From Pseudomonas sp. MWU13-2105 (GTDB lineage: Bacteria > Pseudomonadota > Gammaproteobacteria > Pseudomonadales > Pseudomonadaceae): a stretch of 64,000 nucleotides of DNA. Shown one piece after another: positions 42,087 to 50,159 of this stretch. Numbering within the stretch: the stretch's first letter is position 1; every line of letters begins with the position of its first letter. Both the position numbers and the translations under genes were made by a program. The stretch is taken from the NCBI RefSeq assembly GCF_023242315.1, contig NZ_JALLIY010000016.1, positions 124,001-188,000 of the forward strand. Reading direction: 5' to 3'. Below the pieces are notes generated by a model. The model saw only the letters and a list, made by a program, of their open reading frames with translations, ran no database searches and had not been told where the DNA came from.

Positions 42087-43511
42087 TCAGTACTTCATGA
42101 CCACCAGTCGGGTCTGGGTGAATTCAAGCATGCCGTGCTTGCCGTCATCGCCACCCAGGCCGGAACGTTTCCAGCCGGCATGGAAACCCTGGTAGGGGTC
42201 GGCCGGGGTACGGTTGACGTAGAGTTCACCGGACTCGATGGCATTCGCCACTTTCATCGCCGTGCGGTAGTTCTCGGTATAGAGCACCGACGACAGGCCG
42301 AACTGGTGATCGTTGGCCATGGCCAGCGCCTCATCGATATCACGGTACTTGAGCACCGGCAGGACCGGGCCGAAGATTTCTTCCTGGACGATCTCCATGT
42401 CCTGGCGGCAACCGCTGAGCAGGGTCGGCGGGTAGAAATACCCCGGGCCCTGGGGGATCACGCCGCCCGTCTCGAGTACCGCGCCGTCGGCCACGGCACG
42501 CTCGACCATGGCGTGGATATTGCGCCGTGCGCTGGCATTGACCAGCGGTCCCATCCGGCTGGCATCCACGGCGCGGTCGCCAAACCGCACCGCGCCGATC
42601 TTCTCTTTCAGCAGCGCGAGGAAACGGTCGTGCACGCTTTCGTGGACATAGACCCGTTCCACCGCCGTGCACAATTGGCCGCAATGAGTGGTCTTGGAGG
42701 CGACGATGGCACTGGCGGCCTGTTCCATGTCGGCATCGGCCTCGATGATCGCCGGGGTCTTGCCGCCCAGCTCCAGGGACGGCTTGGCGATATTGGCCTT
42801 GCAGTAGTCGAGCACGATGCGCCCGGCGTTGACGCTGCCGGTGAGGGTGATCAGGCCGACGGCCTTGTGGGTGCAGACACTGGCGGCGGTGTCGTGGTCC
42901 ATGGTGAGGATATTCACCACCCCGGCGGGCAGGCTGGATTGCAGCACGGCCCGGGCGATTGCAAACGCCGAAATCGGTGTGTTGTTGCTCGGGCGCACCA
43001 CCACGGTATTGCCGGCGATCAACGCCGGGGCGACCTTGCGCAGCAGGGTGTAGACCGGATAGTTGAACGGAATCAGGCAGGCGACGACACCGATCGGCTC
43101 GCGCTGCAGGAACAGGTTTTCGTCCGGGGTATCGCTGGGAATGACCTCGCCTTCGATGCGCCGTGCCCATTCGGCGTGGTAGCGGGTGATCTGCGCGGCA
43201 TAACGGGCTTCGTTGCTGGCGTCGGCAACGCTCTTGCCGGACTCCGCCGCCAGGGCCTGGCCAATGTCTTCGGCGCAGGCTTCCAGGGCGCTGGCCAAGC
43301 TGCGCAGATGCTCGGCGCGTTCGATGCTGGTGAGCTTGCCCCAGAGCTTCTGGGCGGCGGCGGCGGCCTCGACGGCCTCGACCGCTTCGCCGCAGGTGGC
43401 GGCCGGGACGTGATCGATCAGGGTTTCGGTGGCCGGATTGTAGACCGCGATCCGGGCGGTGCCGGCGGGCTCGACGAACTGACCGTTAACAAAATTGCGC
43501 TGGGTGGACAT
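42087..43511 (-). CDS. Aldehyde dehydrogenase (lactaldehyde/glycolaldehyde-type)
   Basis: 474 residues. VACLIPFNYPVY and LTGSVNAGR (cofactor side), LELGGKTPAI with the general base glutamate, and the catalytic cysteine in HCGQLCTAVERVYV. EEIFGPVLPVLKY and GWKRSGLGGDDGKHG complete the signature. It resembles AldA-type enzymes for lactaldehyde, glycolaldehyde and related hydroxy-aldehydes. It is the first gene of the leftward operon, and a 36-bp shared promoter element lies 42 bp upstream of its ATG. Confidence 0.92.
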   Translation of the reverse strand: MSTQRNFVNGQFVEPAGTARIAVYNPATETLIDHVPAATCGEAVEAVEAAAAAQKLWGKLTSIERAEHLRSLASALEACAEDIGQALAAESGKSVADASNEARYAAQITRYHAEWARRIEGEVIPSDTPDENLFLQREPIGVVACLIPFNYPVYTLLRKVAPALIAGNTVVVRPSNNTPISAFAIARAVLQSSLPAGVVNILTMDHDTAASVCTHKAVGLITLTGSVNAGRIVLDYCKANIAKPSLELGGKTPAIIEADADMEQAASAIVASKTTHCGQLCTAVERVYVHESVHDRFLALLKEKIGAVRFGDRAVDASRMGPLVNASARRNIHAMVERAVADGAVLETGGVIPQGPGYFYPPTLLSGCRQDMEIVQEEIFGPVLPVLKYRDIDEALAMANDHQFGLSSVLYTENYRTAMKVANAIESGELYVNRTPADPYQGFHAGWKRSGLGGDDGKHGMLEFTQTRLVVMKY

Positions 43512-43552
43512 CTACGGGTTCTCGTACTTTTCTTATCTGAGAACCAGCAGTC

Positions 43553-43588
43553 TTGTCATCCGGAGCGGGATGAACAAACGATTAATTC
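43553..43588 (-). promoter_or_regulatory. Shared promoter element, copy upstream of the aldehyde dehydrogenase operon
   Basis: On the minus strand this reads GAATTAATCGTTTGTTCATC, then eight bases, then GATGACAA. It matches the element at 49915-49950 at 31 of 36 positions and has the same orientation relative to its downstream genes. The core is an interrupted palindrome, TTGT-CATC / GATG-ACAA, suited to a dimeric regulator. Confidence 0.7.
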
Positions 43589-43643
43589 AAGCGGCAAACA
43601 TTCAAAAAATGCAGGTTACCTGCTATGTCATAGATAAATCGCA

Positions 43644-43780
43644 CTTGTGGCGAGCGGGCTTGCCCGCGCTGGGGTGCGAAGCGGCCCTGAAACCAGGCAA
43701 TTCAGTACATTCAGACAGAATGCGCCAGACGGTTTTACGACTGCTTCGCAGCCGAGCGGGGGCAAGCCCCCTCGCCACAA
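43644..43780. repeat. BIME of a second REP type
   Basis: CTTGTGGCGAGCGGGCTTGCC at the left and GGGGGCAAGCCCCCTCGCCAC at the right are oppositely oriented units around about 80 bp of spacer. The motif (GGCTTGCCC, GGGGTGCGAAGCGG) is different from the GCCGGCAAGCCGGC type elsewhere in the window. Confidence 0.7.
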
Positions 43781-43800
43781 AAACAGCCCTGCCCCCCTCT

Positions 43801-44736
43801 TTAACGGGCAGGCATGATCACCGGGGTAGAAGGCTCCAATTGTCGCCGCGCCAGTTGCAGTTCTTCCTGCAACCACTGGCTGAAAATCTGCAACTGGGGG
43901 ATCTGCGTCTGCTCCTGGCGCGTCACCAGCCAGTAAGACTGGTGACCGTCGACATGTACGTTGAGCACCTGGGTCAACTGCCCGCAGGCCAGTTCGCCGG
44001 CGACCATGTGCCAGTCGGCGATGGTGATGCCCAGGCCGTCGATGGCCGCGCGGATCGCCAGGTCCAGCAGGTCGAACTCATAGCCGCTCAAGGTATCCAC
44101 GCCACTGATCCGCGCCGCGTCCAACCAGTGTTTCCAGGTCAGGTAGCGCTGGTCCTCCTTGGCCAGCACATGCAGCAGGGTCAGGCGGTTCAGGTCGATC
44201 TCTTCCTGCCCGCTCAACTCTCGGGCATACAGGCTCGGCGAACACACAGCGATATGCCGCTCATGCATCAGCAGCGAGCTGTCCAGGCCATCCCATTCGC
44301 CGTCGCCGAAACGAATCGCGCAGTCCAGGGTGCTGGTCTCGGCCAGGCTGTCCTGCAGGCGGGTAGTGATGCTCAACTCCAGCCCGGGATGCTGCTGGCG
44401 CAAACGCCCCAGGCGCGGCAGCAGCCAGCGGCTGGTAAAGGTCGGCGGCGCATTGATGCGCAGGCGGTTGGCGTGGTTTTTCTCCTGGATGCCGCGCACG
44501 GTCATCTCGATCTTGTCGAAGGACTGGTGCAGCGCGCGCAGCAACACCCGTCCGGCACTGGTCAATTCGAGATGGTGGTGACGGCGCTCCAGCAGGCTTT
44601 CACCCAGTTGCTCCTCCAACTGACGAACCTGGCGGCTGACAGCGCTCTGGGTCACGTTCAACAGCTCGGCGGCGCGGGTGAAGCTGCCGGTGCTGCCAGC
44701 CACTTCGAAGGCTTTGAGCGCGTTGAGCGCGGGCAT
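43801..44736 (-). CDS. LysR-family regulator, GcvA-like
   Basis: 311 residues. The GcvA-type start PALNALKAFEVAGSTGSFTR, then AAELLNVTQSAVSRQVRQLE, contains the winged helix; an effector domain follows. ATG 44736 is used because earlier starts only lengthen the N-terminus before the canonical MPALNALKAF. It lies directly upstream of the BIME and the aldehyde dehydrogenase operon and reads in the same direction, so it is the nearest candidate to bind the shared element. A related LysR lies at 56967. Confidence 0.88.
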   Translation of the reverse strand: MPALNALKAFEVAGSTGSFTRAAELLNVTQSAVSRQVRQLEEQLGESLLERRHHHLELTSAGRVLLRALHQSFDKIEMTVRGIQEKNHANRLRINAPPTFTSRWLLPRLGRLRQQHPGLELSITTRLQDSLAETSTLDCAIRFGDGEWDGLDSSLLMHERHIAVCSPSLYARELSGQEEIDLNRLTLLHVLAKEDQRYLTWKHWLDAARISGVDTLSGYEFDLLDLAIRAAIDGLGITIADWHMVAGELACGQLTQVLNVHVDGHQSYWLVTRQEQTQIPQLQIFSQWLQEELQLARRQLEPSTPVIMPAR

Positions 44737-45253
44737 TTTGCGTTTCAAGAAAAGACACTCGGCAAGGGACGGACGGCCACAGCATCGCATGGGGCCGGGG
44801 CCGGGTAACATTCCTTTTTGTCTATCGTCCTACAAAAATCAGAATCTGCTCCGTCGTCTCAAAACACAAACCTGCCGCGGATCCAGAGCACGACACACAT
44901 CCTGCAGAAGCCTGGCTTGTCGGGACGCCGCAGCGCAGGGAAGGAGCCCTCAAGATCGCCAAAAGCTTCGCTGGCAAGCCAGGCTCCAGGTTCCGTTGTG
45001 TTCTCAAGATCAGCGACCTCGGAGTTACGATCAAATGTCGCTTTTGTAAGAGAACCGTCGCTGCGAGATAAATAGCACGAGTATTTCGCACTGCCCTCAT
45101 GAGTATTCAGCACTGGTTCTTTTCAACTTATAAACGCTACCCTGCCCTGTAACTTTAAACACAAACTCCCAACGCACTTACATTGGGCGCCACCGCCACT
45201 TTCGCCCCATTGTGTTGCACCTCATCCAACAACTTATTTTTTCGGGTCGCGCA
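44737..45253. other. Intergenic region with a degenerate REP pair
   Basis: About 515 bp between divergent genes. No gene is supported; overlapping short frames on both strands have no ribosome site. AGCCTGGCTTG at 44909-44919 and CAAGCCAGGCT at 44975-44985 form a degenerate REP-type inverted pair (44909-44987). The AT-rich stretch 45090-45250 is the likely promoter for the MFS gene. Confidence 0.5.
44909..44987. repeat. Degenerate REP-like inverted pair
   Basis: Perfect 11-bp arms AGCCTGGCTTG / CAAGCCAGGCT separated by 55 bases, with the GGCAAGCC core typical of pseudomonad REPs but little similarity outside it. Confidence 0.5.
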
Positions 45254-46489
45254 ATGACAGTCATAAAAAACACCCCAACAAGAGCCCTCGGCCTGCTCGC
45301 TTTTATATTCACCTGCTGCAATGCCAGTACCCACGGCTTCAGCATCTTCCTTTATTCCGCCTTGTTACCCGAGATCCGTCAGCACTTCTCCCTGAGTTAC
45401 AGCCAGGCCGCCTCTATCGCCGCCTTGCTGCAACTCTTCTATATGGGTGCGTCGATTGCCAGCGGGATCGCCGCCGCCTGGATCAGCCCCTTGAACATGG
45501 TGCGCCTGACCATGCTGCTCAGCCCGCTGCTGCTGGCGTTGGCTGTCGCCACGCCCTGGGTCCTGCCCTTTGCCCTCTGCCTCGCACTGGTCTCGGCCTG
45601 CGCGGTGTCCAACTGGAACGCGATCGCGGCGCTGGCCGGCGAGGTGATTCCGGCGTCCCACCGCAGCCGGGTGCTGGGCCTGGCCTCTTCCGGGGCAGCC
45701 TTCGCCATCTGCCTGAACGGCATCCTGATCGCCGTGCTCCAGGGCATTTCCCTGGGGGCTTTCTGGCTGATCTGCGCCGGGCTCACATTGCTTGTCAGCC
45801 TGCTGACCCTCTGGGCCCTGGCGCCCCTCGGTCGCCAGCCGGACACCCGCACCACGGCGGCCACTTCGCTCGGGCGGGTGCTCCGGCACTGGCTGCGCCT
45901 ATGCGTGGAGCAGCCCGTCGCCATGCATATCCTGCTGCTCAGCGGCTTTATCGGCAGCATCAGCGGCCCGTTCCTCAACTTCCTCTCGGCCTTCGTCACT
46001 GAACGCCTGGGCGCCAGCCCGCAGGTCACCGGCTCGCTCTGGACCTTGATCGGCGCCTGTGGCGCGCTGGGCGGGATGTCGCTGGGGTTGCTGGCTGACC
46101 GCTGGGGCGCGCTACGGGTGATGGCCATCAGCATCGGCGCCTTCGGCCTGGCCATGCTCGGCCTGCTGCTGCACCCCGGTCTGCTGCTGACCTGGCTGGC
46201 TGCCGGACTGTTCGCGCTGTTCTACTTTCCCGTCTGGGGACTGATGGCCGCCTACCTCAGTGCTCGCCTGACACCGGTGCAAAGCCTGCAAGTGGTGAGC
46301 CTGAGCATGGTCGGCTACGGCCTGGGCAGCGCCAGCGCGAACTGGGCCAACGGCCTGTTGCTGCAAGCCAGCGGCTCGTTCGCCATCATCCATGCCTGGA
46401 TCGCCGGCTGGGTCCTCGCCAGCCTGCTGCTACTGCAGGTCATGGCTCGCCACCAGCGCCGTAGATCGCTGCTCCAGGAACCGATCTGA
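45254..46489 (+). CDS. MFS transporter
   Basis: 411 residues with about 12 hydrophobic helices; GLLADRWGALRVM is the MFS loop signature in the second half. It resembles small YbfB/YjiJ-like or sugar-type MFS proteins of 400 residues. ATG 45254 is used; the ribosome site is weak. The gene overlaps the convergent LysR gene by 60 bp at its 3' end (46430-46489), so both coding ends are read from both strands. Substrate unknown; it may serve the same catabolic set. Confidence 0.88.
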   Translation: MTVIKNTPTRALGLLAFIFTCCNASTHGFSIFLYSALLPEIRQHFSLSYSQAASIAALLQLFYMGASIASGIAAAWISPLNMVRLTMLLSPLLLALAVATPWVLPFALCLALVSACAVSNWNAIAALAGEVIPASHRSRVLGLASSGAAFAICLNGILIAVLQGISLGAFWLICAGLTLLVSLLTLWALAPLGRQPDTRTTAATSLGRVLRHWLRLCVEQPVAMHILLLSGFIGSISGPFLNFLSAFVTERLGASPQVTGSLWTLIGACGALGGMSLGLLADRWGALRVMAISIGAFGLAMLGLLLHPGLLLTWLAAGLFALFYFPVWGLMAAYLSARLTPVQSLQVVSLSMVGYGLGSASANWANGLLLQASGSFAIIHAWIAGWVLASLLLLQVMARHQRRRSLLQEPI

Positions 46490-47341
46490 ACGAAGCAACT
46501 GGCGCCCGAGCATCTCCACCATCGCGTCGAGCCCCGGTTCCTGGCACGCCGACGAACGCCAGAGCATCAGGCGAGCCGGCTCGATGGACGGGAAGCCGTC
46601 CCGCTCATCCAGAATCCGCCAGCCCTCCGGTACCAGCCGGCGGGCGGTCACCCCCACCGTTTCACCGCCCTCGATGGCCACGCCGATCCCCCGCGGACTC
46701 TGGCTGGTGTAAACCACATGCCAGGACCGGCCAGCCTCGGCCAGGGCGTCGATGGCATTGGCGCGAAAGGCACAGCCTTCGGCATACACCGCCAGCGGCA
46801 GCGACTGGTCGTCGGCCCAGGAACGGGCGTCGGCAGTCACCCAGACCAGCGGCTCGTCACAGAGAAACTCGCCCGGTTGCAGGTTGGCGTGCTGCACCCC
46901 GAGTACCAGGTCCAACTCACCGCGCTGCAAGCGCCCGACCAGGGCCACCGAGGCTTCGCAGCAAACGTCCGGGCGGACCTTGGGAAAGTGTTCGCGAAAA
47001 TCGCGCAAGACCGCGGCCAGGCAGTATTGCGCGTAGTCCTCGGGCATCCCGACGTGGATGCAGGCGAGGTCATTAGGCAGATGGGCGGCATTGATCGCCT
47101 CGTTGTGCAGCTTGAGGATGCGCCGCGCATAGATCAGGAAGGTCTCGCCGCTGGGGGTCAGGCTGATACTGCGGCTGGTGCGGTGGATCAGCGGGGTGCC
47201 CACCACCTCTTCCAGCCGTTGCAGGCTCTGGCTGATGGTCGACTGGGTTTTATGCAGGCGCTCGGCCGCCGCCGAAAAACCCTGGCATTCAATAATCGTC
47301 ACAAACACCTTGAGCAATGTTCCGTCCAGATGACCTGACAT
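46430..47341 (-). CDS. LysR-family regulator
   Basis: 303 residues. The winged helix is MSGHLDGTLLKVFVTIIECQ then FSAAAERLHKTQSTISQSLQ; the effector domain ends near SDRFLEQRSTALVASHDLQ. GGGAG eight bases upstream selects ATG 47341 over 47407. It diverges from the 2-oxoglutarate oxygenase at 47481. The gap contains AACTATCG twice, at 47342-47349 and 47406-47413, which may be half-sites. The 3' end overlaps the MFS gene by 60 bp. Confidence 0.88.
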   Translation of the reverse strand: MSGHLDGTLLKVFVTIIECQGFSAAAERLHKTQSTISQSLQRLEEVVGTPLIHRTSRSISLTPSGETFLIYARRILKLHNEAINAAHLPNDLACIHVGMPEDYAQYCLAAVLRDFREHFPKVRPDVCCEASVALVGRLQRGELDLVLGVQHANLQPGEFLCDEPLVWVTADARSWADDQSLPLAVYAEGCAFRANAIDALAEAGRSWHVVYTSQSPRGIGVAIEGGETVGVTARRLVPEGWRILDERDGFPSIEPARLMLWRSSACQEPGLDAMVEMLGRQLLRSDRFLEQRSTALVASHDLQ

Positions 47342-47480
47342 AACTATCGCTCCCGCCGATGGATTCGATCGTAACTCATCATTTCTATTATTCCTGTTTT
47401 TAAGCAACTATCGATTCAACGCCTAGACAACTTCGAACCTTGCACTGGCGACTAATGATCGTTAACTTCAGGAGCCCGAA

Positions 47481-48362
47481 ATGAGCCTTCAACTTGCCGA
47501 TGCCGAAGTCGGTGATATCTGCGATATCGTCAACACCGAACGTTATCCCATTCATGATTCGGGCCATGTCCAATTACAGGCGCTGATCGATCACGCCCGC
47601 GCCGAACTGGCCGTCGACGGTTGCTGCCTGCTGAAGAACTTCCTGCGCCCCGAAGTGCTGGAACAGGCCCGTCTCGAAGGTCAGGCACTTTCGGACAAGA
47701 CGTTTTATTCAGTGCGCAAGGTCAACGCCTACTTCACCGAAGACGATCCCACCCTGCCGGCCGAAGACCCGCGCCGCACCTTCATGGAGCGCACCAGCGG
47801 CTTCGTGACCCGCGACATGATCGCCCCGGACGCGATCATTCACCGGCTTTACGTCTCGCCGATGATGAAACGTTTCATCGCTGCCTGCCTGGGGGAACCG
47901 GAGATTTTCGAATACGCCGACCCCTTTGCCGGCCTGGTGATCAACGTGATGCCGGAGGGCACCGAACAGCCCTGGCACTTCGACACCAACGAATTCATCG
48001 TCAGCATGATGACCCAGAAGCCCGAGGCCGGCGGGCTGTTCGAGTACGCGCCGATGATCCGCTCGCGCACGGCGGAAAACCTCGACGCGGTGGGCCAGGT
48101 GGTACGGGGCGAGGATCGCAGCCGGGTGAAATACCTGGAGCTCAATCCCGGCGACCTGCAGATCTTCAAGGGGCGGTTTTCGGTGCACCGGGTGACCTGC
48201 GTCGAAGGTGCGGTCGAGCGCAATACGGCGATCTTCGCCTACTCGGAAAAGCCCGGGATCATCGGCCGCGCCGAGCGCACCAAGCAGCTCTACGGACGGC
48301 TCTCCGAAGCCCATCTGCAAGCCGAACGCAGCCGCGTGCGCAGCGACCAATTGCTCGACTGA
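47481..48362 (+). CDS. Fe(II)/2-oxoglutarate-dependent oxygenase, BesD/HalD-like fold with hydroxylase-type metal site
   Basis: 293 residues. Facial triad H166-x-D168 in PWHFDTNEFIVSMM and H236 in GRFSVHRVT; R247 probably holds 2-oxoglutarate. PEAGGLFEYAPMIRS, LNPGDLQIFKGRFS and FAYSEKPG give the layout of the family that contains the amino acid halogenases BesD/HalB. Halogenases have Gly instead of the triad Asp; this protein keeps Asp, so hydroxylation or another oxygenation is expected rather than halogenation. Probable substrate: a free amino acid or similar small amine. 73 bp before the DddP-like gene, same direction. Confidence 0.78.
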   Translation: MSLQLADAEVGDICDIVNTERYPIHDSGHVQLQALIDHARAELAVDGCCLLKNFLRPEVLEQARLEGQALSDKTFYSVRKVNAYFTEDDPTLPAEDPRRTFMERTSGFVTRDMIAPDAIIHRLYVSPMMKRFIAACLGEPEIFEYADPFAGLVINVMPEGTEQPWHFDTNEFIVSMMTQKPEAGGLFEYAPMIRSRTAENLDAVGQVVRGEDRSRVKYLELNPGDLQIFKGRFSVHRVTCVEGAVERNTAIFAYSEKPGIIGRAERTKQLYGRLSEAHLQAERSRVRSDQLLD

Positions 48363-48435
48363 CCTCCCCCTGTAGGAGCGCGGATTTTATAAGAACCTAT
48401 TTTCATCACCGACCGCTATCAGCGAGGAACACCCC

Positions 48436-49662
48436 ATGAGTCTTTCCGGCCCCAACCGCAACCCCGCCGACTGCGAACCCACCGACGCCGAGATCCAGCA
48501 GATCCAGCTGGACCGCCTGCAACGGGTGCGCAACGAGCTGAAAAAACGTGACTACGCCGCCTGTGTGCTGTTCGACCCGACCCATATGCGCTACGCCACC
48601 GGCTCGCGCAACATGCAGGTGTACTCGGCGCGCAACCCGGCCCGCTATGCCTTTATTCCCGCCGAAGGCCCGGTGGTGGTCTTCGAATTCGGCGGTTGCC
48701 TGCACCTGGCGGAGTCGCTGAATACCGTCGACCAAGTGCGCCCGGCCAAGGCCATCTCCTACTACTTCTGCGACAGCTTCCTGAGCAATGTCACCGCCGA
48801 CTGGGCCGCCGAAATCGACGAGTTGGTGCGCCAATCCGGCGGTGGCAAACGCATCGCCATCGAGAGCGCTACCTCGGCGGCGGCCTTCGAGCTGCAAAAG
48901 CTTGGCTACCAGGTCTTCGATGCCCAGGAACCGTTGGAGCGCGCGCGCTGCATCAAGGTGCCCAACGAGCTGAAGATGATCCGCGCCAGCCTGCGTGCCA
49001 CCGAGGCCGGCGTGAAACTAATGGAAAGCAAGCTCAAGCCCGGCATCAGCGAAAACGAACTCTGGTCGCACCTGCACCAGCATGTGATCGCCACCGACGG
49101 CGACTACGTGGAAACCCGCCTGCTGTCCTCCGGACCGCGCACCAACCCCTGGTTCCAGGAATGCAGCACACGGCCCATCGAAGCCGGCGACCTGGTGGCG
49201 CTGGACACCGATGTGGTCGGTCGTTTCGGCTACTACGCGGATTTCTCGCGGACCTTTCTCTGCGGTGAACAGGCCGCCACGCGCAAGCAGCAGGAGTTGT
49301 ACAAGCTGGCCTATGAGCAGGTGCAGACCAATATGGAAATGCTCAAGGCCGGACGCAGCTTCAAGGAGTATGCGGAGCTGGCCTGGAAGATCCCCGACCA
49401 CTATAAGGCCAACCGTTATTTCGCCCTGGCCCACGGGGTTGGCATGACCGGTGAATACCCCTACGTGGTGCACCGCGAAGACATTGACGCGCTGGGTTAC
49501 GACGGGGTGTTCGAGGCGGGCATGACCATCTGTGTGGAAAGCTACATCGGCCATGATGAAGGCGGCGAAGGGGTCAAGCTCGAGGAGCAGATCTACATCC
49601 ACGAACAGGGTATCGAGCTGCTCTCGGACTATCCGTTCGACCCACGCCTGCTGCCGAGTTGA
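48436..49662 (+). CDS. M24-family metalloenzyme homologous to DddP (DMSP lyase family), catalytic base apparently replaced
   Basis: 408 residues. Creatinase-like N-domain and pita-bread C-domain. Stretches such as LFDPTHMRYATGSRNMQ, ETRLLSSGPRTNPWFQEC and the ending YPFDP match DddP proteins. Metal ligands D257, D259, D269, H333, E368 and E383 are spaced exactly like the DddP set D295, D297, D307, H371, E406, E421 (constant offset 38, from memory). The DddP general base Asp377 corresponds to G339 here (HGVGMTGEY), so DMSP cleavage is doubtful. Probably a related M24 hydrolase or lyase. GAGGAA precedes the ATG. It follows the oxygenase. Confidence 0.85.
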   Translation: MSLSGPNRNPADCEPTDAEIQQIQLDRLQRVRNELKKRDYAACVLFDPTHMRYATGSRNMQVYSARNPARYAFIPAEGPVVVFEFGGCLHLAESLNTVDQVRPAKAISYYFCDSFLSNVTADWAAEIDELVRQSGGGKRIAIESATSAAAFELQKLGYQVFDAQEPLERARCIKVPNELKMIRASLRATEAGVKLMESKLKPGISENELWSHLHQHVIATDGDYVETRLLSSGPRTNPWFQECSTRPIEAGDLVALDTDVVGRFGYYADFSRTFLCGEQAATRKQQELYKLAYEQVQTNMEMLKAGRSFKEYAELAWKIPDHYKANRYFALAHGVGMTGEYPYVVHREDIDALGYDGVFEAGMTICVESYIGHDEGGEGVKLEEQIYIHEQGIELLSDYPFDPRLLPS

Positions 49663-49698
49663 ATCCTGCGGCATGGGCCAGTGAAACCAGTACATGAC

Positions 49699-49784
49699 CT
49701 GTAGGAGGCGGCTTGCCGGCAATGAGACCAGTGAGCCCTGCATCGCCTGATCGGCCGCCATCGCCGGCAAGCCGGCTCCTACAG
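49699..49784. repeat. Inverted REP pair (BIME)
   Basis: CTGTAGGAGGCGGCTTGCCGGC at the left and its near complement GCCGGCAAGCCGGCTCCTACAG at the right, separated by about 35 bp. They can fold into one long hairpin after the M24 gene and may act as terminator or mRNA stabiliser. Confidence 0.8.
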
Positions 49785-49914
49785 TGGCCGCGTTGACCGT
49801 AGCCGCGAATCCATGGTCAAGAAGGTATCCACAGAGGACCGGATACAACCACCAGGAGGGTGCCTGGCGCGGGCGGACAATCAGTAATGTGCGTTTTAGG
49901 AATTTTCCTACGCT

Positions 49915-49950
49915 GAATTTATCGTTTGTTCATCCGGAGCCAGATGACAA
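49915..49950 (+). promoter_or_regulatory. Shared promoter element, copy upstream of the ABC importer operon
   Basis: GAATTTATCGTTTGTTCATC, then eight bases, then GATGACAA. It agrees with the element at 43553-43588 (other strand) at 31 of 36 positions. The palindrome centre lies about 220 bp before the binding-protein ATG and about 55 bp before a candidate 33-codon leader frame at 49993. Confidence 0.7.
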
Positions 49951-49992
49951 AACTGCGAGCATCTCAAATAAAAACAACACGAGAGCCGCACC

Positions 49993-50094
49993 ATGTCCTA
50001 TCCCACGTCCCGCCTCCTGAATGCTCCGCGCTTTGATCTGCCGTCGACGTTTTGCCTGACCGATCACGGGTCCGCCCCGGATCGCCAGCGCTAG
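49993..50094 (+). CDS. Possible 33-residue leader peptide ahead of the ABC operon
   Basis: ATG 49993 to TAG 50092-50094, MSYPTSRLLNAPRFDLPSTF..., with a purine-rich CGAGAGCCG a few bases upstream. It lies between the shared promoter element and the binding-protein gene, 65 bp before the latter. No homologue is recognised. It could be a translated leader or chance. Confidence 0.3.
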   Translation: MSYPTSRLLNAPRFDLPSTFCLTDHGSAPDRQR

Positions 50095-50159
50095 CTGCCA
50101 ACCCTCTGTTCGCAGTGGCACCCAAAAGACGCACTTACGCCCCAGTATCGGAGAGGCTC

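Noticed and set aside
42024..43637. 537-codon rightward frame opposite the aldehyde dehydrogenase
   Set aside because: Antisense shadow with no family motif.
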